Shown: one piece after another, positions 20,732-29,270 of the stretch
Layout of the letters: every line of letters begins with the position of its first letter
Position numbering within the stretch: the first letter of the stretch is position 1
From: Hyphomicrobiales bacterium
Lineage (GTDB): Bacteria > Pseudomonadota > Alphaproteobacteria > Rhizobiales > NORP267
Assembly (NCBI GenBank): GCA_021775875.1
Contig: JAJFHA010000028.1
Coordinates: 23,292-87,291, forward strand
DNA: 64,000 bases
Direction of reading: 5' to 3'
Notes under the pieces: model-generated
What the model was told of the DNA's origin: nothing
The model's database searches: none
What the model saw: only the letters and a program-made list of their open reading frames with translations
Program-made: the position numbers and the translations under genes

Positions 20732-21931
20732 ATGCTGCCTTTTCTTTATTCGATGATGGTGGTTGCCTCTCTTGTGATTGGGACACAACCGGCGCTGGCA
20801 CAATCGTGTCATAACGGGGCCAGTTTCAATACCTGGCTCGATGATTTCCGGCGATTTGCCGGGTCTCAGGGGGTTTCGTCGCGGACCATAAATAGCGCCC
20901 TGAATGGCCTCACGTTTAATCAGAGGGTGGTTGATCAGGATCGTCGTCAGCGGGTTTTCACCCAGACATTTCTGCAATTCTCTGATCGCATGGTGGCGCA
21001 ATATCGGCTTGATCGAGGACGTCGGCATATCGCTGACAAAAATTCGATGTTTTCGCGCATCGAGCGTGAATTTGGAGTGCCAGCGCCAGTGCTGGTAGGT
21101 TTTTGGGGGCTGGAGACGGATTTTGGTGCCAATATAGGTGATATGTCGGTGCTGCGCTCGCTGGCAACGCTGGCTTATGATTGCCGTCGCCCGGAACGGT
21201 TTCGCGGTGAATTGCTGGCAGCGTTGCGGATTATCGACAAGGGTGATCTGACTGCCGCCCAGATGGTCGGGCCGTGGGCCGGTGAAATGGGCCAGACCCA
21301 GTTTTTGGCATCTCATTATGACAATTATGGCATTGATTATGACGGTGACGGGCGGCGCGATTTGTTGCGTAGTTCGGCGGATTCGCTTGCCTCCGCCGCT
21401 AATCTGCTGAAGGCGCATGGATGGCGGCGCGGCGAGCCGTGGCTCGAAGAAGTGCAGGTGCCGTCGCAGATGCCCTGGGAAGAAGCCGGGCTTGATATCC
21501 GTCATTCGCGCTCCGACTGGAGCCGGTGGGGGGTGAAATATATTGACGGGCGGGCGCTGTCATCCGACCGGACGCAGGCCGCTCTGCTGTTGCCGATGGG
21601 GCGCAACGGTCCGGCGTTTTTGGCCTATCGCAATTTCGATGTTTATCTGGAATGGAACCAGTCGTTTATCTATTCGATCACGGCTGGATATTATGCGACC
21701 CGGCTCGCGGGAGCTTCGCGGGTCAGCCGGGGCCGGGCAGAGGTTTCGCCGCTTACCTATGAGCAAACGAAAGAGCTGCAACGGCGCCTTTCAAACGCCG
21801 GGCATAATGTGGGGCGGATTGACGGCATTATCGGTGCCAATACCCGCGCAGCGGTTCGTACCGTCCAACTGCAATTGGGGCTGCCGGCGGATTCCTATCC
21901 GACGCTGGAACTGTTGCGACGCCTGAACTGA
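20732..21931 (+). CDS. Lytic murein transglycosylase, MltB type
   Basis: Secreted or periplasmic enzyme cutting peptidoglycan glycan strands with 1,6-anhydro-muramic acid formation. The 399-residue product starts at ATG 20732 with GGGGGA upstream and has a signal peptide (about 1-25, ending PALAQ). The MltB-type catalytic domain (about 30-320) has the catalytic glutamate in FWGLETDFGANIG, and GPWAGEMGQTQFLASHY. A peptidoglycan-binding domain (about 335-397, NVGRIDGIIGANTRAAVR) closes it. No lipobox cysteine is seen, so it is probably soluble. An upstream in-frame start would bury the signal peptide. Confidence 0.93.
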   Translation: MLPFLYSMMVVASLVIGTQPALAQSCHNGASFNTWLDDFRRFAGSQGVSSRTINSALNGLTFNQRVVDQDRRQRVFTQTFLQFSDRMVAQYRLDRGRRHIADKNSMFSRIEREFGVPAPVLVGFWGLETDFGANIGDMSVLRSLATLAYDCRRPERFRGELLAALRIIDKGDLTAAQMVGPWAGEMGQTQFLASHYDNYGIDYDGDGRRDLLRSSADSLASAANLLKAHGWRRGEPWLEEVQVPSQMPWEEAGLDIRHSRSDWSRWGVKYIDGRALSSDRTQAALLLPMGRNGPAFLAYRNFDVYLEWNQSFIYSITAGYYATRLAGASRVSRGRAEVSPLTYEQTKELQRRLSNAGHNVGRIDGIIGANTRAAVRTVQLQLGLPADSYPTLELLRRLN

Positions 21932-21969
21932 CCAAAAACAGTTTTTCAAATAGAATATGAGGAAATCCG

Positions 21970-23070
21970 ATGCCAAGAACCACACCACCGTTTCGCGCTG
22001 ATCATGTGGGAAGCCTGTTGCGCCCGCAAGCGATCAAGGACGCCCGGGTTAAATTCAACGCGGGAGAGATTGATAGCGCGGCGCTCGCAGAGATTGAAGA
22101 CCGCGAAATAATCGCAGCCATCAAGCGACAGGAAGAGGTCGGGCTGCAAGCGGTCACTGACGGCGAATTTCGCCGGGCCTGGTGGCATTTCGATTTTCTG
22201 CAAGATCTGGACGGGATGGAAAAATACGATACCGGCACCGGCATCCAGTTTGAAGGGGTCGAGACCAAAGCCGACGGGGTCAGGGTTTGTGGCAAGGTTG
22301 GGTTCTCAACCCATCCGATGATCGAGCATTTCAAATTTGTTCAGGCCAACACCGAGAGAATGGCGAAATTTACGATTCCCTCGCCAAGCGTGCCGCATTT
22401 CCGGCCCGGGCGGAAAGCCATCGGGGAAGAATTTTATCCCGATCTTGCTGATTTTTTCACCGATCTTGGCGACGCCTATAAAGGCGCGGTCAATGCGTTT
22501 GCTGATGCCGGGTGCAAATATCTGCAACTGGACGAGACCAATTTCACCTATCTCTGTGACGAGACCCAGCGCCAGATGGTGATCGACCGGGGCGAAGACC
22601 CTGACCCGTTGCCGGAGATTTATGCCGGAATGGTCAACAAGGCGATTTCAGAAATTCCCGACGACATGACCATCACCATGCATTTGTGCCGGGGCAATTT
22701 CCGCTCTACCTGGATTGCCCAGGGTGGCTATGAGCCGGTTGCTGAGGTGCTGTTCAACAGCATGGATGTGCATGGCTATTTCATGGAATATGATTCTGAA
22801 CGCGCTGGCGGGTTTGAACCTTTGCGGTTTGTGCCCAAGGGCAAAATGATTGTGCTCGGGCTGGTCACCTCGAAGACCGGTGATCTGGAATCAAAAGACG
22901 ACCTCAAGGCACGGATCGAAGAAGCCGCCAAATATGTTGATATCGACCAGCTTTGCCTCAGCCCGCAATGCGGGTTTGCCTCAACCGAAGAAGGCAACGT
23001 GCTTAGCGAAGCTCAGCAATGGAAGAAGCTCGAAATGATCGTCGAACTTGCCGAAGAGGTCTGGGGGTAG
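21970..23070 (+). CDS. Cobalamin-independent methionine synthase-like (MetE C-domain) protein
   Basis: A 366-residue single-domain protein related to the C-terminal catalytic domain of MetE, similar in size to YxjG-type proteins. Visible features: ADHVGSLLRP at the start, TDGEFRRAWWHFDF, the zinc-ligand region MHLCRGNFRSTW with a histidine-cysteine pair, and SPQCGFAS near the end. It should bind zinc and act on a methylated or thiol substrate; whether it makes methionine is unclear because the folate-binding N-domain is absent. It lies 93 bases before the gentisate genes but behind a separate putative operator, so it may be a separate unit. Confidence 0.8.
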   Translation: MPRTTPPFRADHVGSLLRPQAIKDARVKFNAGEIDSAALAEIEDREIIAAIKRQEEVGLQAVTDGEFRRAWWHFDFLQDLDGMEKYDTGTGIQFEGVETKADGVRVCGKVGFSTHPMIEHFKFVQANTERMAKFTIPSPSVPHFRPGRKAIGEEFYPDLADFFTDLGDAYKGAVNAFADAGCKYLQLDETNFTYLCDETQRQMVIDRGEDPDPLPEIYAGMVNKAISEIPDDMTITMHLCRGNFRSTWIAQGGYEPVAEVLFNSMDVHGYFMEYDSERAGGFEPLRFVPKGKMIVLGLVTSKTGDLESKDDLKARIEEAAKYVDIDQLCLSPQCGFASTEEGNVLSEAQQWKKLEMIVELAEEVWG

Positions 23071-23116
23071 GGTCACGAAAACGATCTGTGGGCTTTGCGG
23101 CTTGCCAAACCGGTTT

Positions 23117-23139
23117 TTTAATTAATATACCTAATTAAA
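23117..23139. promoter_or_regulatory. Inverted repeat, candidate MarR-type operator
   Basis: Perfect eight-base arms TTTAATTA and TAATTAAA flank a seven-base spacer, 24 bases before the gentisate dioxygenase start. Size and AT-richness suit MarR family regulators. A decayed marR gene sits at the end of the same gene set (25113-25357), so the site may be left over or served by another regulator. Confidence 0.5.
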
Positions 23140-23163
23140 TTTCAAAAGCCGGAGGGAAGACCC

Positions 23164-24216
23164 GTGACAGAGGATACGAGCACCCAGGAAGTCAGGCAGG
23201 AATTTTATGGCCGTCTGTCACCCCATAGCATGACGCCGCTCTGGGAAGTGTTGAAAGATCTTTTGAAAAGCGAGCCTGAAGCCAAGGCTGTTCCCTACAG
23301 GTGGAAATATTCTGATGTGCGACCGCTGCTGCTTGAATCAGGCGGACTGGTGACGGCTGAGGAAGCTGAGCGCCGGGTGCTGGTTCTGGAAAACCCGTCT
23401 TATCCGGGTCAGACCCGCACAACCGCCTCGCTGTATGCTGGTATCCAGTTGATCCTGCCGGGCGAAGTGGCTCCAGCCCATCGTCATACCCCGTCGGCGT
23501 TGCGGTTTCTGCTTGAAGGCGAACAGGGTTTTACGGCGGTTGGCGGCGAGCGGACCATCATGAAGCCCGGTGATTTTATCATTACCCCGTCTTGGGCGTG
23601 GCATGACCATGGCAACGAAAGCGACGGCCCGGTTGTGTGGATGGACGGGCTCGATATCCCAATGCTTGGATTTTATGAAGCGGTATTTATGGAAGGCCAT
23701 AACGATCTGCAACAAAGTGTTGGCCGCCCCACAGGGGATGCGATTGCACGCTTTGGTCAGGGCATGTTGCCGATCTCGGGTGATGAAGCGCATCGGTACG
23801 GACAGAATTCGCCGATCTTCAATTATCCCTATGAACGCACCCGCGAAGCTTTGGTGGTATCGGCCCAGGGCGAAGACCCCGACCCGCATCTTGCCACCAC
23901 GTTGCGATACGCCAATCCGGTTGATGGCGGCTGGGCGATGCCGACCATGTCCACCTGGATGACCCATGTCAAAGCCGGGTGGGATACAACACCGATCCGC
24001 TCGACCGATTCTATGGTGATGGCGGTTGCCGAAGGTGAGGCCAGCATCACTATTGGAGACACAACATATGATGTCGGGCCGCGGGATGTGGTCGCGATAC
24101 CCGGTTGGCAATGGCGCAAAATCCGCGCAAAAAGTGATTGCTTCCTGTTCTTCTTCTCGGACCGGGTCGTGCACGAAAAGCTTGGATTTTTCCGCGAAGA
24201 ACGCCAGGCTATCTGA
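23164..24216 (+). CDS. Gentisate 1,2-dioxygenase
   Basis: Fe(II) bicupin ring-cleavage enzyme turning gentisate into maleylpyruvate. The 350-residue product has a first cupin with APAHRHTPSALRFLLEG (metal HxH) and PSWAWHDHGN, then a second cupin with DTTYDVGPRDVVAIPGWQW, the usual gentisate/1-hydroxy-2-naphthoate dioxygenase layout. GTG start with GGAGGGA upstream. The FAH-family hydrolase follows 18 bases on, matching the next steps of the pathway. Salicylate or 1-hydroxy-2-naphthoate would be alternative substrates. Confidence 0.9.
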   Translation: MTEDTSTQEVRQEFYGRLSPHSMTPLWEVLKDLLKSEPEAKAVPYRWKYSDVRPLLLESGGLVTAEEAERRVLVLENPSYPGQTRTTASLYAGIQLILPGEVAPAHRHTPSALRFLLEGEQGFTAVGGERTIMKPGDFIITPSWAWHDHGNESDGPVVWMDGLDIPMLGFYEAVFMEGHNDLQQSVGRPTGDAIARFGQGMLPISGDEAHRYGQNSPIFNYPYERTREALVVSAQGEDPDPHLATTLRYANPVDGGWAMPTMSTWMTHVKAGWDTTPIRSTDSMVMAVAEGEASITIGDTTYDVGPRDVVAIPGWQWRKIRAKSDCFLFFFSDRVVHEKLGFFREERQAI

Positions 24217-24234
24217 CAACCGGAGCTATAATTT

Positions 24235-25086
24235 ATGAGAATTTGTCGTTTTGATGATAATCGGCTTGGCCTGGTTGAGGGGGATGAGGTCGTCGATGTT
24301 TCATCTGCGCTTGATCAGCTTCCGGCTGTGCGCTGGCCGTACCCGCCGGGGGATTTGCTGATCCGCCATCTGGAAGAATTGTGGCCACATCTGGAAGCGG
24401 CGGCGAAGACGGGCGAACGTCTCAAAATTTCGGACGTGACGTTGCGGAGTCCGGTTGCGAATCCTGGCAAAATCCTTGCCGCGCCGGTCAATTACGCCAA
24501 GCATATTGAAGAGGCTCGCGCCGACCCCGGGATCAATTTTGGGTCCGACGTCAAGGCGATTGATCATTATGGCATCTTTCTAAAAGCGACCAGCGCGCTG
24601 GTGGGGGCTGGCGAAGGTGTGGTGGCCGGGTCCGCTGACCGGCGCACCGATCATGAGATCGAATTGGCTTTGGTGATAGGTAAGGGTGGGCGTAACATTT
24701 CAGAGGCCGAGGCGTTTGATCATATTGCCGGATATGCGATTGCGCTCGATATGACCATTCGCGGCACCGAAGATCGCTCCTACCGCAAATCTCTCGATAC
24801 CTTTGCTGTGTTAGGGCCTTGGATGGTCACGGCTGACGAGTTTGGTGACCCGGCGCAAGTTGATTTCGAATTGAGGATCGATGGCGAAATACGGCAGAAG
24901 TCCAATACCCGGCATTTGATTTTTGATGTCCCGAAATTGATTGCCTATTCGTCGCAAGCCTTCACGCTGGAGCCCGGTGATATTATCATGACAGGGACAC
25001 CGGAAGGCGTTGCGCCGGTCAAACCGGGCGACGTGATGGATTGTTCGATTGACGGGATCGGCACCATGCAGGTGGGTGTTCGCTAG
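24235..25086 (+). CDS. Fumarylacetoacetate hydrolase family protein (probable fumaryl/maleylpyruvate hydrolase)
   Basis: C-C bond hydrolase of 283 residues with an FAH fold. Visible: KILAAPVNYAKHI, the metal-binding acids in DHEIELALVIGKGG, DMTIRGTEDRSYRKS, and IIMTGTPEGVAPVKPGD, a family signature. Operon position behind gentisate dioxygenase suggests that it hydrolyses maleylpyruvate or fumarylpyruvate. No maleylpyruvate isomerase was seen in the cluster, so direct maleylpyruvate hydrolysis, or an isomerase elsewhere, is implied. Confidence 0.87.
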   Translation: MRICRFDDNRLGLVEGDEVVDVSSALDQLPAVRWPYPPGDLLIRHLEELWPHLEAAAKTGERLKISDVTLRSPVANPGKILAAPVNYAKHIEEARADPGINFGSDVKAIDHYGIFLKATSALVGAGEGVVAGSADRRTDHEIELALVIGKGGRNISEAEAFDHIAGYAIALDMTIRGTEDRSYRKSLDTFAVLGPWMVTADEFGDPAQVDFELRIDGEIRQKSNTRHLIFDVPKLIAYSSQAFTLEPGDIIMTGTPEGVAPVKPGDVMDCSIDGIGTMQVGVR

Positions 25087-25112
25087 GAGATGAGCGCACC
25101 CGCACCCCCTCT

Positions 25113-25357
25113 TCTCGTGAGCTGCAAACAACAAGCAAGATGCTCGATAAAATTGCCAGATACAGGCTGTGGCGCTAAAACTAACGAAAGCAGGCACCGA
25201 GGCGGTTGAAATTGTATATGCCTGTAGCAAAAGCCATGAAGATGCGCTGCTTGCTCAACTCAGTGAAAATGAGCGCCGCAACTTTATGGATTTGCTTGGC
25301 AAAGCTTTGAATAGCGCCAGTGCCGCTCTTGAAGACAACAATTCAGGAATCAAGTAA
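25113..25357 (+). pseudogene. Decayed MarR family regulator
   Basis: Two frames hold pieces of a MarR protein. From 25113 the frame ELQTTSKMLDKIARYRLW resembles the recognition helix, then stops. From about 25157, one frame over, QAVALKLTKAGTEAVEI and ALLAQLSENERRNFMDLLGK match the wing end and C-terminal dimer helices. The N-terminus and much of the wing are missing and the parts are out of frame, so no working regulator can be made. The 62-codon open frame from GTG 25169 is the surviving tail. Its end overlaps the kynureninase stop on the other strand by eight bases. Confidence 0.55.
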
Positions 25358-26585
25358 CTGCCTTGCGGGCGTGAAATTCCGGTTTGTCCCAAGCTCCGGT
25401 CGCCATGGCATCGCGTAACGTGGCGATACAATCCCAAACATCGGTGAAGCGCATATAGAGCGGCGTTAATCCGAACCGCAGAATTCCGGGTTCGCGATAA
25501 TCGCCGATAAACCCTTGCCCAATCAGATATTGCATGATGGCGTGGCCGTGTTCGTGAACCAGTGATACCTGGCTGCCACGAACTTCATGGTCGCTGGGGG
25601 TCACAATCGTGAAACCCTGATCGGCAAGCTCTTGGTTGACCAGTTCAATGAACAGATCAGATAAGGCCAGAGATTTTTCCCGAACGGATTTAATACTTAC
25701 ACCTTCAAACGTTTTGAGGCCTTCGATCAATCCCACAAGGGAGAGGATCGGTGGGGTGCCCACAAGGGCCTTGGCGATCGATTGATGCGGGTCGTAATCG
25801 GTTTCAAACGCGAACGGGCGGGCATGGCTGAACCAGCCCGTCAAAGCGGGCTCAAACGCGGCTTGGCAATTTGAGCGAATATAAGTGAAGGCTGGCGCGC
25901 CGGGGCCGCCATTCAGATATTTGTAGCCGCAGCCAATGGCATATTCGACGCCGTCTTTTTCCAGATCGAGCGGTACCGCACCGGCTGAATGACAAAAATC
26001 CCAGATCAGGGGAATATCCAACGCCCGGCATTGGGCGGTGATCTTATTGAGCGGGTACATGGCGCCGGTGCGATAATTTACATGGGTGAGGACAACAAGC
26101 GCGGTATCTTCATCGATAGCGCTCGCCACGTCTTCCATTTCGACCCGAACCAATTCGTGGTGGTTGCCTAGCAGCCGGATCAGGCCTTCCAGGATATAGC
26201 CGTCGGTTGGAAAATTGGTGGTTTCGGTGATGATTTTTTTGCGGCCTTCAGATGCGCCCAAAATCCCGGCTGCGAGTTTGAACAGATTGACCGAGGTTGA
26301 ATCGCCAAACACCACTTCGCCGGGTTTGGCACCAATCAGCGGTGCCAACATATCTCCCGCATCGGCAGAGAGGTTGATCCACCCGGCATCGTTCCAGCTT
26401 GAGATCAGTCCTTCGCCCCAGGCACTTGTGACAGCTTTGCTGATTGCCTCGGGCGCTGATTTGGGAAGCGGGCCAAGGGAATTGCCATCAAGATAGGCAA
26501 TGCCTTCAGGTAATGTGAAGCGTTCGCGGCAATGGCGTAGCCGATCTTTGCAATCGCGCTTTGCGCATTCGTTGCGATCAATCAT
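25350..26585 (-). CDS. kynU: Kynureninase
   Basis: PLP enzyme cleaving kynurenine to anthranilate and alanine in tryptophan breakdown. The 411-residue product has YLDGNSLGPLPKSAP, FPTDGYILEGL, VVLTHVNYRTGAM, the aspartate of IWDFCHSAGAVPLDL and the PLP lysine in GCGYKYLNGGPGAPAF, all kynureninase hallmarks. An AGGAG lies eight bases before an in-frame TTG at 26591 and 14 before ATG 26585, so the true start could be the TTG two codons earlier. No tryptophan dioxygenase or formamidase is nearby; it stands alone opposite the ABC importer. Confidence 0.94.
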   Translation of the reverse strand: MIDRNECAKRDCKDRLRHCRERFTLPEGIAYLDGNSLGPLPKSAPEAISKAVTSAWGEGLISSWNDAGWINLSADAGDMLAPLIGAKPGEVVFGDSTSVNLFKLAAGILGASEGRKKIITETTNFPTDGYILEGLIRLLGNHHELVRVEMEDVASAIDEDTALVVLTHVNYRTGAMYPLNKITAQCRALDIPLIWDFCHSAGAVPLDLEKDGVEYAIGCGYKYLNGGPGAPAFTYIRSNCQAAFEPALTGWFSHARPFAFETDYDPHQSIAKALVGTPPILSLVGLIEGLKTFEGVSIKSVREKSLALSDLFIELVNQELADQGFTIVTPSDHEVRGSQVSLVHEHGHAIMQYLIGQGFIGDYREPGILRFGLTPLYMRFTDVWDCIATLRDAMATGAWDKPEFHARKAVT

Positions 26586-26812
26586 TGGCAAGTGGTCTTC
26601 TCCTGTACGGAATTTTCATATGGTGCAGTGTGGCTTTTTCCAAAATTTCCGGCAATTGATTTTAAGAGTGCAACTGAAAATTATTGGTAACTGATCTGGC
26701 GTTCCAAGGGTAACGAGACGCGAATAGCTACGTACACTTTTTTGTCACCAATTATTTTCGGATAAGCAATTGAGGATCGGAGAGATTCCTGTTTAGTATG
26801 CCGGTCATAAAA

Positions 26813-26834
26813 CCAACCGGTATCCAACCGGTAT
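26813..26834. repeat. Tandem 11-base direct repeat upstream of livG
   Basis: CCAACCGGTAT occurs twice without a gap, ending 18 bases before the livG start and just before its GAGGGG ribosome site. It may be a regulator half-site pair or a simple duplication; no function can be assigned. Confidence 0.4.
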
Positions 26835-26852
26835 CCCTGAGGGGGGAAATAT

Positions 26853-27620
26853 ATGCTTGAACTGGACAACCTGACGAAGTCCTTTGGGGGACTTCAGGCG
26901 GTTGACAATTGCAGCCTCAAAATTGAGGCGGGCAAAATCACCGGATTGATCGGCCCGAATGGTGCCGGAAAAACCACCATCTTCAACATGATTGCCGGCG
27001 CGATGAAGCCGACGTCGGGGCGGATTTTGTTTGAGGGCGAAGATATTGCGGGTCTGCCGACCCATGAAATGTTTCATCGCGGCATTGTGCGGACGTTTCA
27101 AATTCCTCACGAGTTTGGAAAGCTGACGGTGCTTGAGAATTTGATGGTGGTTCCCGCGGATCAAACCGGTGAAAACCTGATTTTGGGTTTGTTCACACCC
27201 GGTGCCGTCAAAAAGCGTGAGGAAGAGGTGTTGGCGTTGGCTGAGGATACGCTTGAGTTTCTCACCCTGACCCATCTCAAGGATGAGTTGGCGGAAAACC
27301 TGTCTGGCGGTCAGAAGAAGCTTCTCGAACTTGGCCGGACCATGATGACAGATGCCAAACTGGTGCTGCTCGACGAACCGGGAGCTGGCGTCAATCCAAC
27401 CCTTTTGAAGCAGCTTGGCAACATGATCCGGCGTTTGAAGGAAGAACGGGGCTACACTTTCTGTATTGTCGAACACGACATGGACATGATTGCGAGCCTT
27501 TGCGATCCGGTCATTGTCTTGAACGAGGGCAGTGTGCTGACCCAGGGCAAGATGGCTGATGTGCGCAAGGACGAGCGCGTGCTGGATGCCTATCTTGGCG
27601 GTGGGGAGGAAGCCGCATAA
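26853..27620 (+). CDS. livG: ABC transporter ATP-binding protein, LivG type
   Basis: Cytoplasmic ATPase of a branched-chain-amino-acid-type importer, 255 residues. Walker A GPNGAGKTT (about 36), signature LSGGQKKLLELGR, Walker B LVLLDEPGAGVNP, and the switch histidine in CIVEHDMD. The FxIPHEFGKLTVLENL stretch is typical of LivG. First gene of the five-gene set; its stop overlaps the start of the livF-like gene by one base. The paralogous transporters for urea and aromatic acids share this layout, so substrate is open. Confidence 0.92.
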   Translation: MLELDNLTKSFGGLQAVDNCSLKIEAGKITGLIGPNGAGKTTIFNMIAGAMKPTSGRILFEGEDIAGLPTHEMFHRGIVRTFQIPHEFGKLTVLENLMVVPADQTGENLILGLFTPGAVKKREEEVLALAEDTLEFLTLTHLKDELAENLSGGQKKLLELGRTMMTDAKLVLLDEPGAGVNPTLLKQLGNMIRRLKEERGYTFCIVEHDMDMIASLCDPVIVLNEGSVLTQGKMADVRKDERVLDAYLGGGEEAA

Positions 27621-28381
27621 TGGCTATCCTCGAACTGGAAAATATCCATGGTGGCTATGGGCAAACGGAAATCCTTCACGATATTTCGATGAGGGTCGAA
27701 CCGGGTGAAATTGTCGTCATAATCGGACCCAACGGTGCCGGTAAATCTACCGCAATGAAATCTGTATTCGGCCTTCTGAACCTGACTTCCGGGAGGATTT
27801 TGCTGGATGATGTGGATATCACCAACACGCCCCCCGAAAAGGTGGTGCGACAAGGGGTCTGTTACGTACCGCAAACGGGTAATATTTTTCCAAATCTCAG
27901 CGTTCATGAAAATCTGGAAATGGGCGCTTATGTGCGCCAGGACGATTTTAGCGGTCGGCTTGACGAAATTTATGAGCTTTTCCCGCCGCTGGTTGAAAAG
28001 CGTAATTTGCCCGCTGGAACACTTTCGGGCGGACAACGCCAGATGGTGGCGATGGGCAAAGCTTTGATGCTGGATCCGAAAATTTTGCTGTTGGATGAAC
28101 CATCCGCCGGTCTTTCGCCGAAATATCGAGGCGAAATTTTCAAAGTGGTACGCGATATCAATGAAGCTGGAACACCAATCCTGATGGTGGAGCAAAATGC
28201 CAAACAGGCGCTCGGCATTGCTGACCGTGCCTATATTCTGGTCGACGGCAAGAACCGGCTGGACGATACCGGCAAGAACCTGCTCGCCAACAAGGAAGTG
28301 GCGGAAATGTTCCTTGGCGGGGGCAAGACGGAAGTTAAAAAACCGGCGGTGCGCAAGGCCCGGGGGACGCCCAAGACATGA
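27620..28381 (+). CDS. livF: ABC transporter ATP-binding protein, LivF type
   Basis: Second ATPase of the importer, 253 residues: Walker A GPNGAGKST, signature LSGGQRQMVAMGKAL, Walker B ILLLDEPSAGLSP, and VEQNAKQALGIADRAY, characteristic of LivF. The last 20 or so residues are a basic tail. It overlaps both neighbours by one to four bases, so subunits are probably made in step. Confidence 0.92.
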   Translation: MAILELENIHGGYGQTEILHDISMRVEPGEIVVIIGPNGAGKSTAMKSVFGLLNLTSGRILLDDVDITNTPPEKVVRQGVCYVPQTGNIFPNLSVHENLEMGAYVRQDDFSGRLDEIYELFPPLVEKRNLPAGTLSGGQRQMVAMGKALMLDPKILLLDEPSAGLSPKYRGEIFKVVRDINEAGTPILMVEQNAKQALGIADRAYILVDGKNRLDDTGKNLLANKEVAEMFLGGGKTEVKKPAVRKARGTPKT

Positions 28382-29268
28382 TCGATTTTATCAATTTCCA
28401 TTTGATCCCCGGTTTGGTTCTGGGCAGCATTTATGCCCTCGGCGCTATCGGGGTAACTTTGACATTCGGGATTTTGCGGTTTGCCAATTTTGCCCATGGT
28501 GAGATCATGACGCTCGGGGCGTATCTGACCCTGACAATGATGTGGCTGACCGGGTGGCACCCGTTGATCCTGTTGCCGGTGACGATGGTGATATTGTCGC
28601 TGATTGTGATCGGCATGGATCAGGCTTTCTTTAAGCCATTCCGTAATAGTCCGGCTGTTACTGTGGTGATCGCCTCGTTTGGGCTGATGCTGATGATTAG
28701 GTCCGTCACCCAGTTTAGCTGGGGGGCTCAATTGCAGGCCTTTGTGCCTGGAATTCAGCGGCCAAATGTATTTTTCGATGCATTGAGAATATCACCGAAG
28801 CATATTCTGATCGTCATCAGCGCGATGGTTCTGATGCTTGTTGTCCATTGGGTGCTGGCTCATACGCGAATCGGCAAGGCAATGCGGGCCATGTCAGATT
28901 CTCCCGAACTGGCTCGCCTTACCGGCATTAATACAGAACTTGTTATCAAGGCTACCTGGATTTTGGGTGCTTGCATGGCGGCGGCGGCTGGCGTGTTTCT
29001 GGCTTATGACAGCCATGTCAGCACGATGATGGGCTTCCAGATTTTGCTGCCTACTTTTGCCGCTGCGATTGTGGGCGGGATTGGGCGACCCTACGGTGCC
29101 ATGGCAGGGGGCCTGTTGATCGGCGTCACGGAAGAATTATCGAGTTACGCATGGCTTGGCGACGGGCCGCTGCTTGAACCCGGATACAAGGCCGGGGTTT
29201 CCTTTGCGATCATGATCGGCGTGCTGATTTGGCGGCCAAGCGGGTTGTTCCGCGGGAGGGTATTTTAG
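28378..29268 (+). CDS. livH: ABC transporter permease, LivH type
   Basis: Inner-membrane permease of 296 residues with about eight hydrophobic segments. LGSIYALGAIGVTLTFGIL and RFANFAHGEIMTLGAYL at the N-terminus are the LivH signature, and the conserved cytoplasmic EAA-like loop falls around TRIGKAMRAMSDSPELARL. Overlaps livF by four bases (ATGA) and is followed by livM after two bases. Confidence 0.92.
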   Translation: MIDFINFHLIPGLVLGSIYALGAIGVTLTFGILRFANFAHGEIMTLGAYLTLTMMWLTGWHPLILLPVTMVILSLIVIGMDQAFFKPFRNSPAVTVVIASFGLMLMIRSVTQFSWGAQLQAFVPGIQRPNVFFDALRISPKHILIVISAMVLMLVVHWVLAHTRIGKAMRAMSDSPELARLTGINTELVIKATWILGACMAAAAGVFLAYDSHVSTMMGFQILLPTFAAAIVGGIGRPYGAMAGGLLIGVTEELSSYAWLGDGPLLEPGYKAGVSFAIMIGVLIWRPSGLFRGRVF

Positions 29269-29270
29269 AG

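Noticed and set aside
23338..24219. Minus-strand open frame of 293 codons
   Set aside because: Antisense to gentisate dioxygenase; histidine/arginine-rich composition typical of a shadow frame.
26805..27476. Minus-strand open frame of 223 codons
   Set aside because: Antisense to livG, which has complete Walker and signature motifs.
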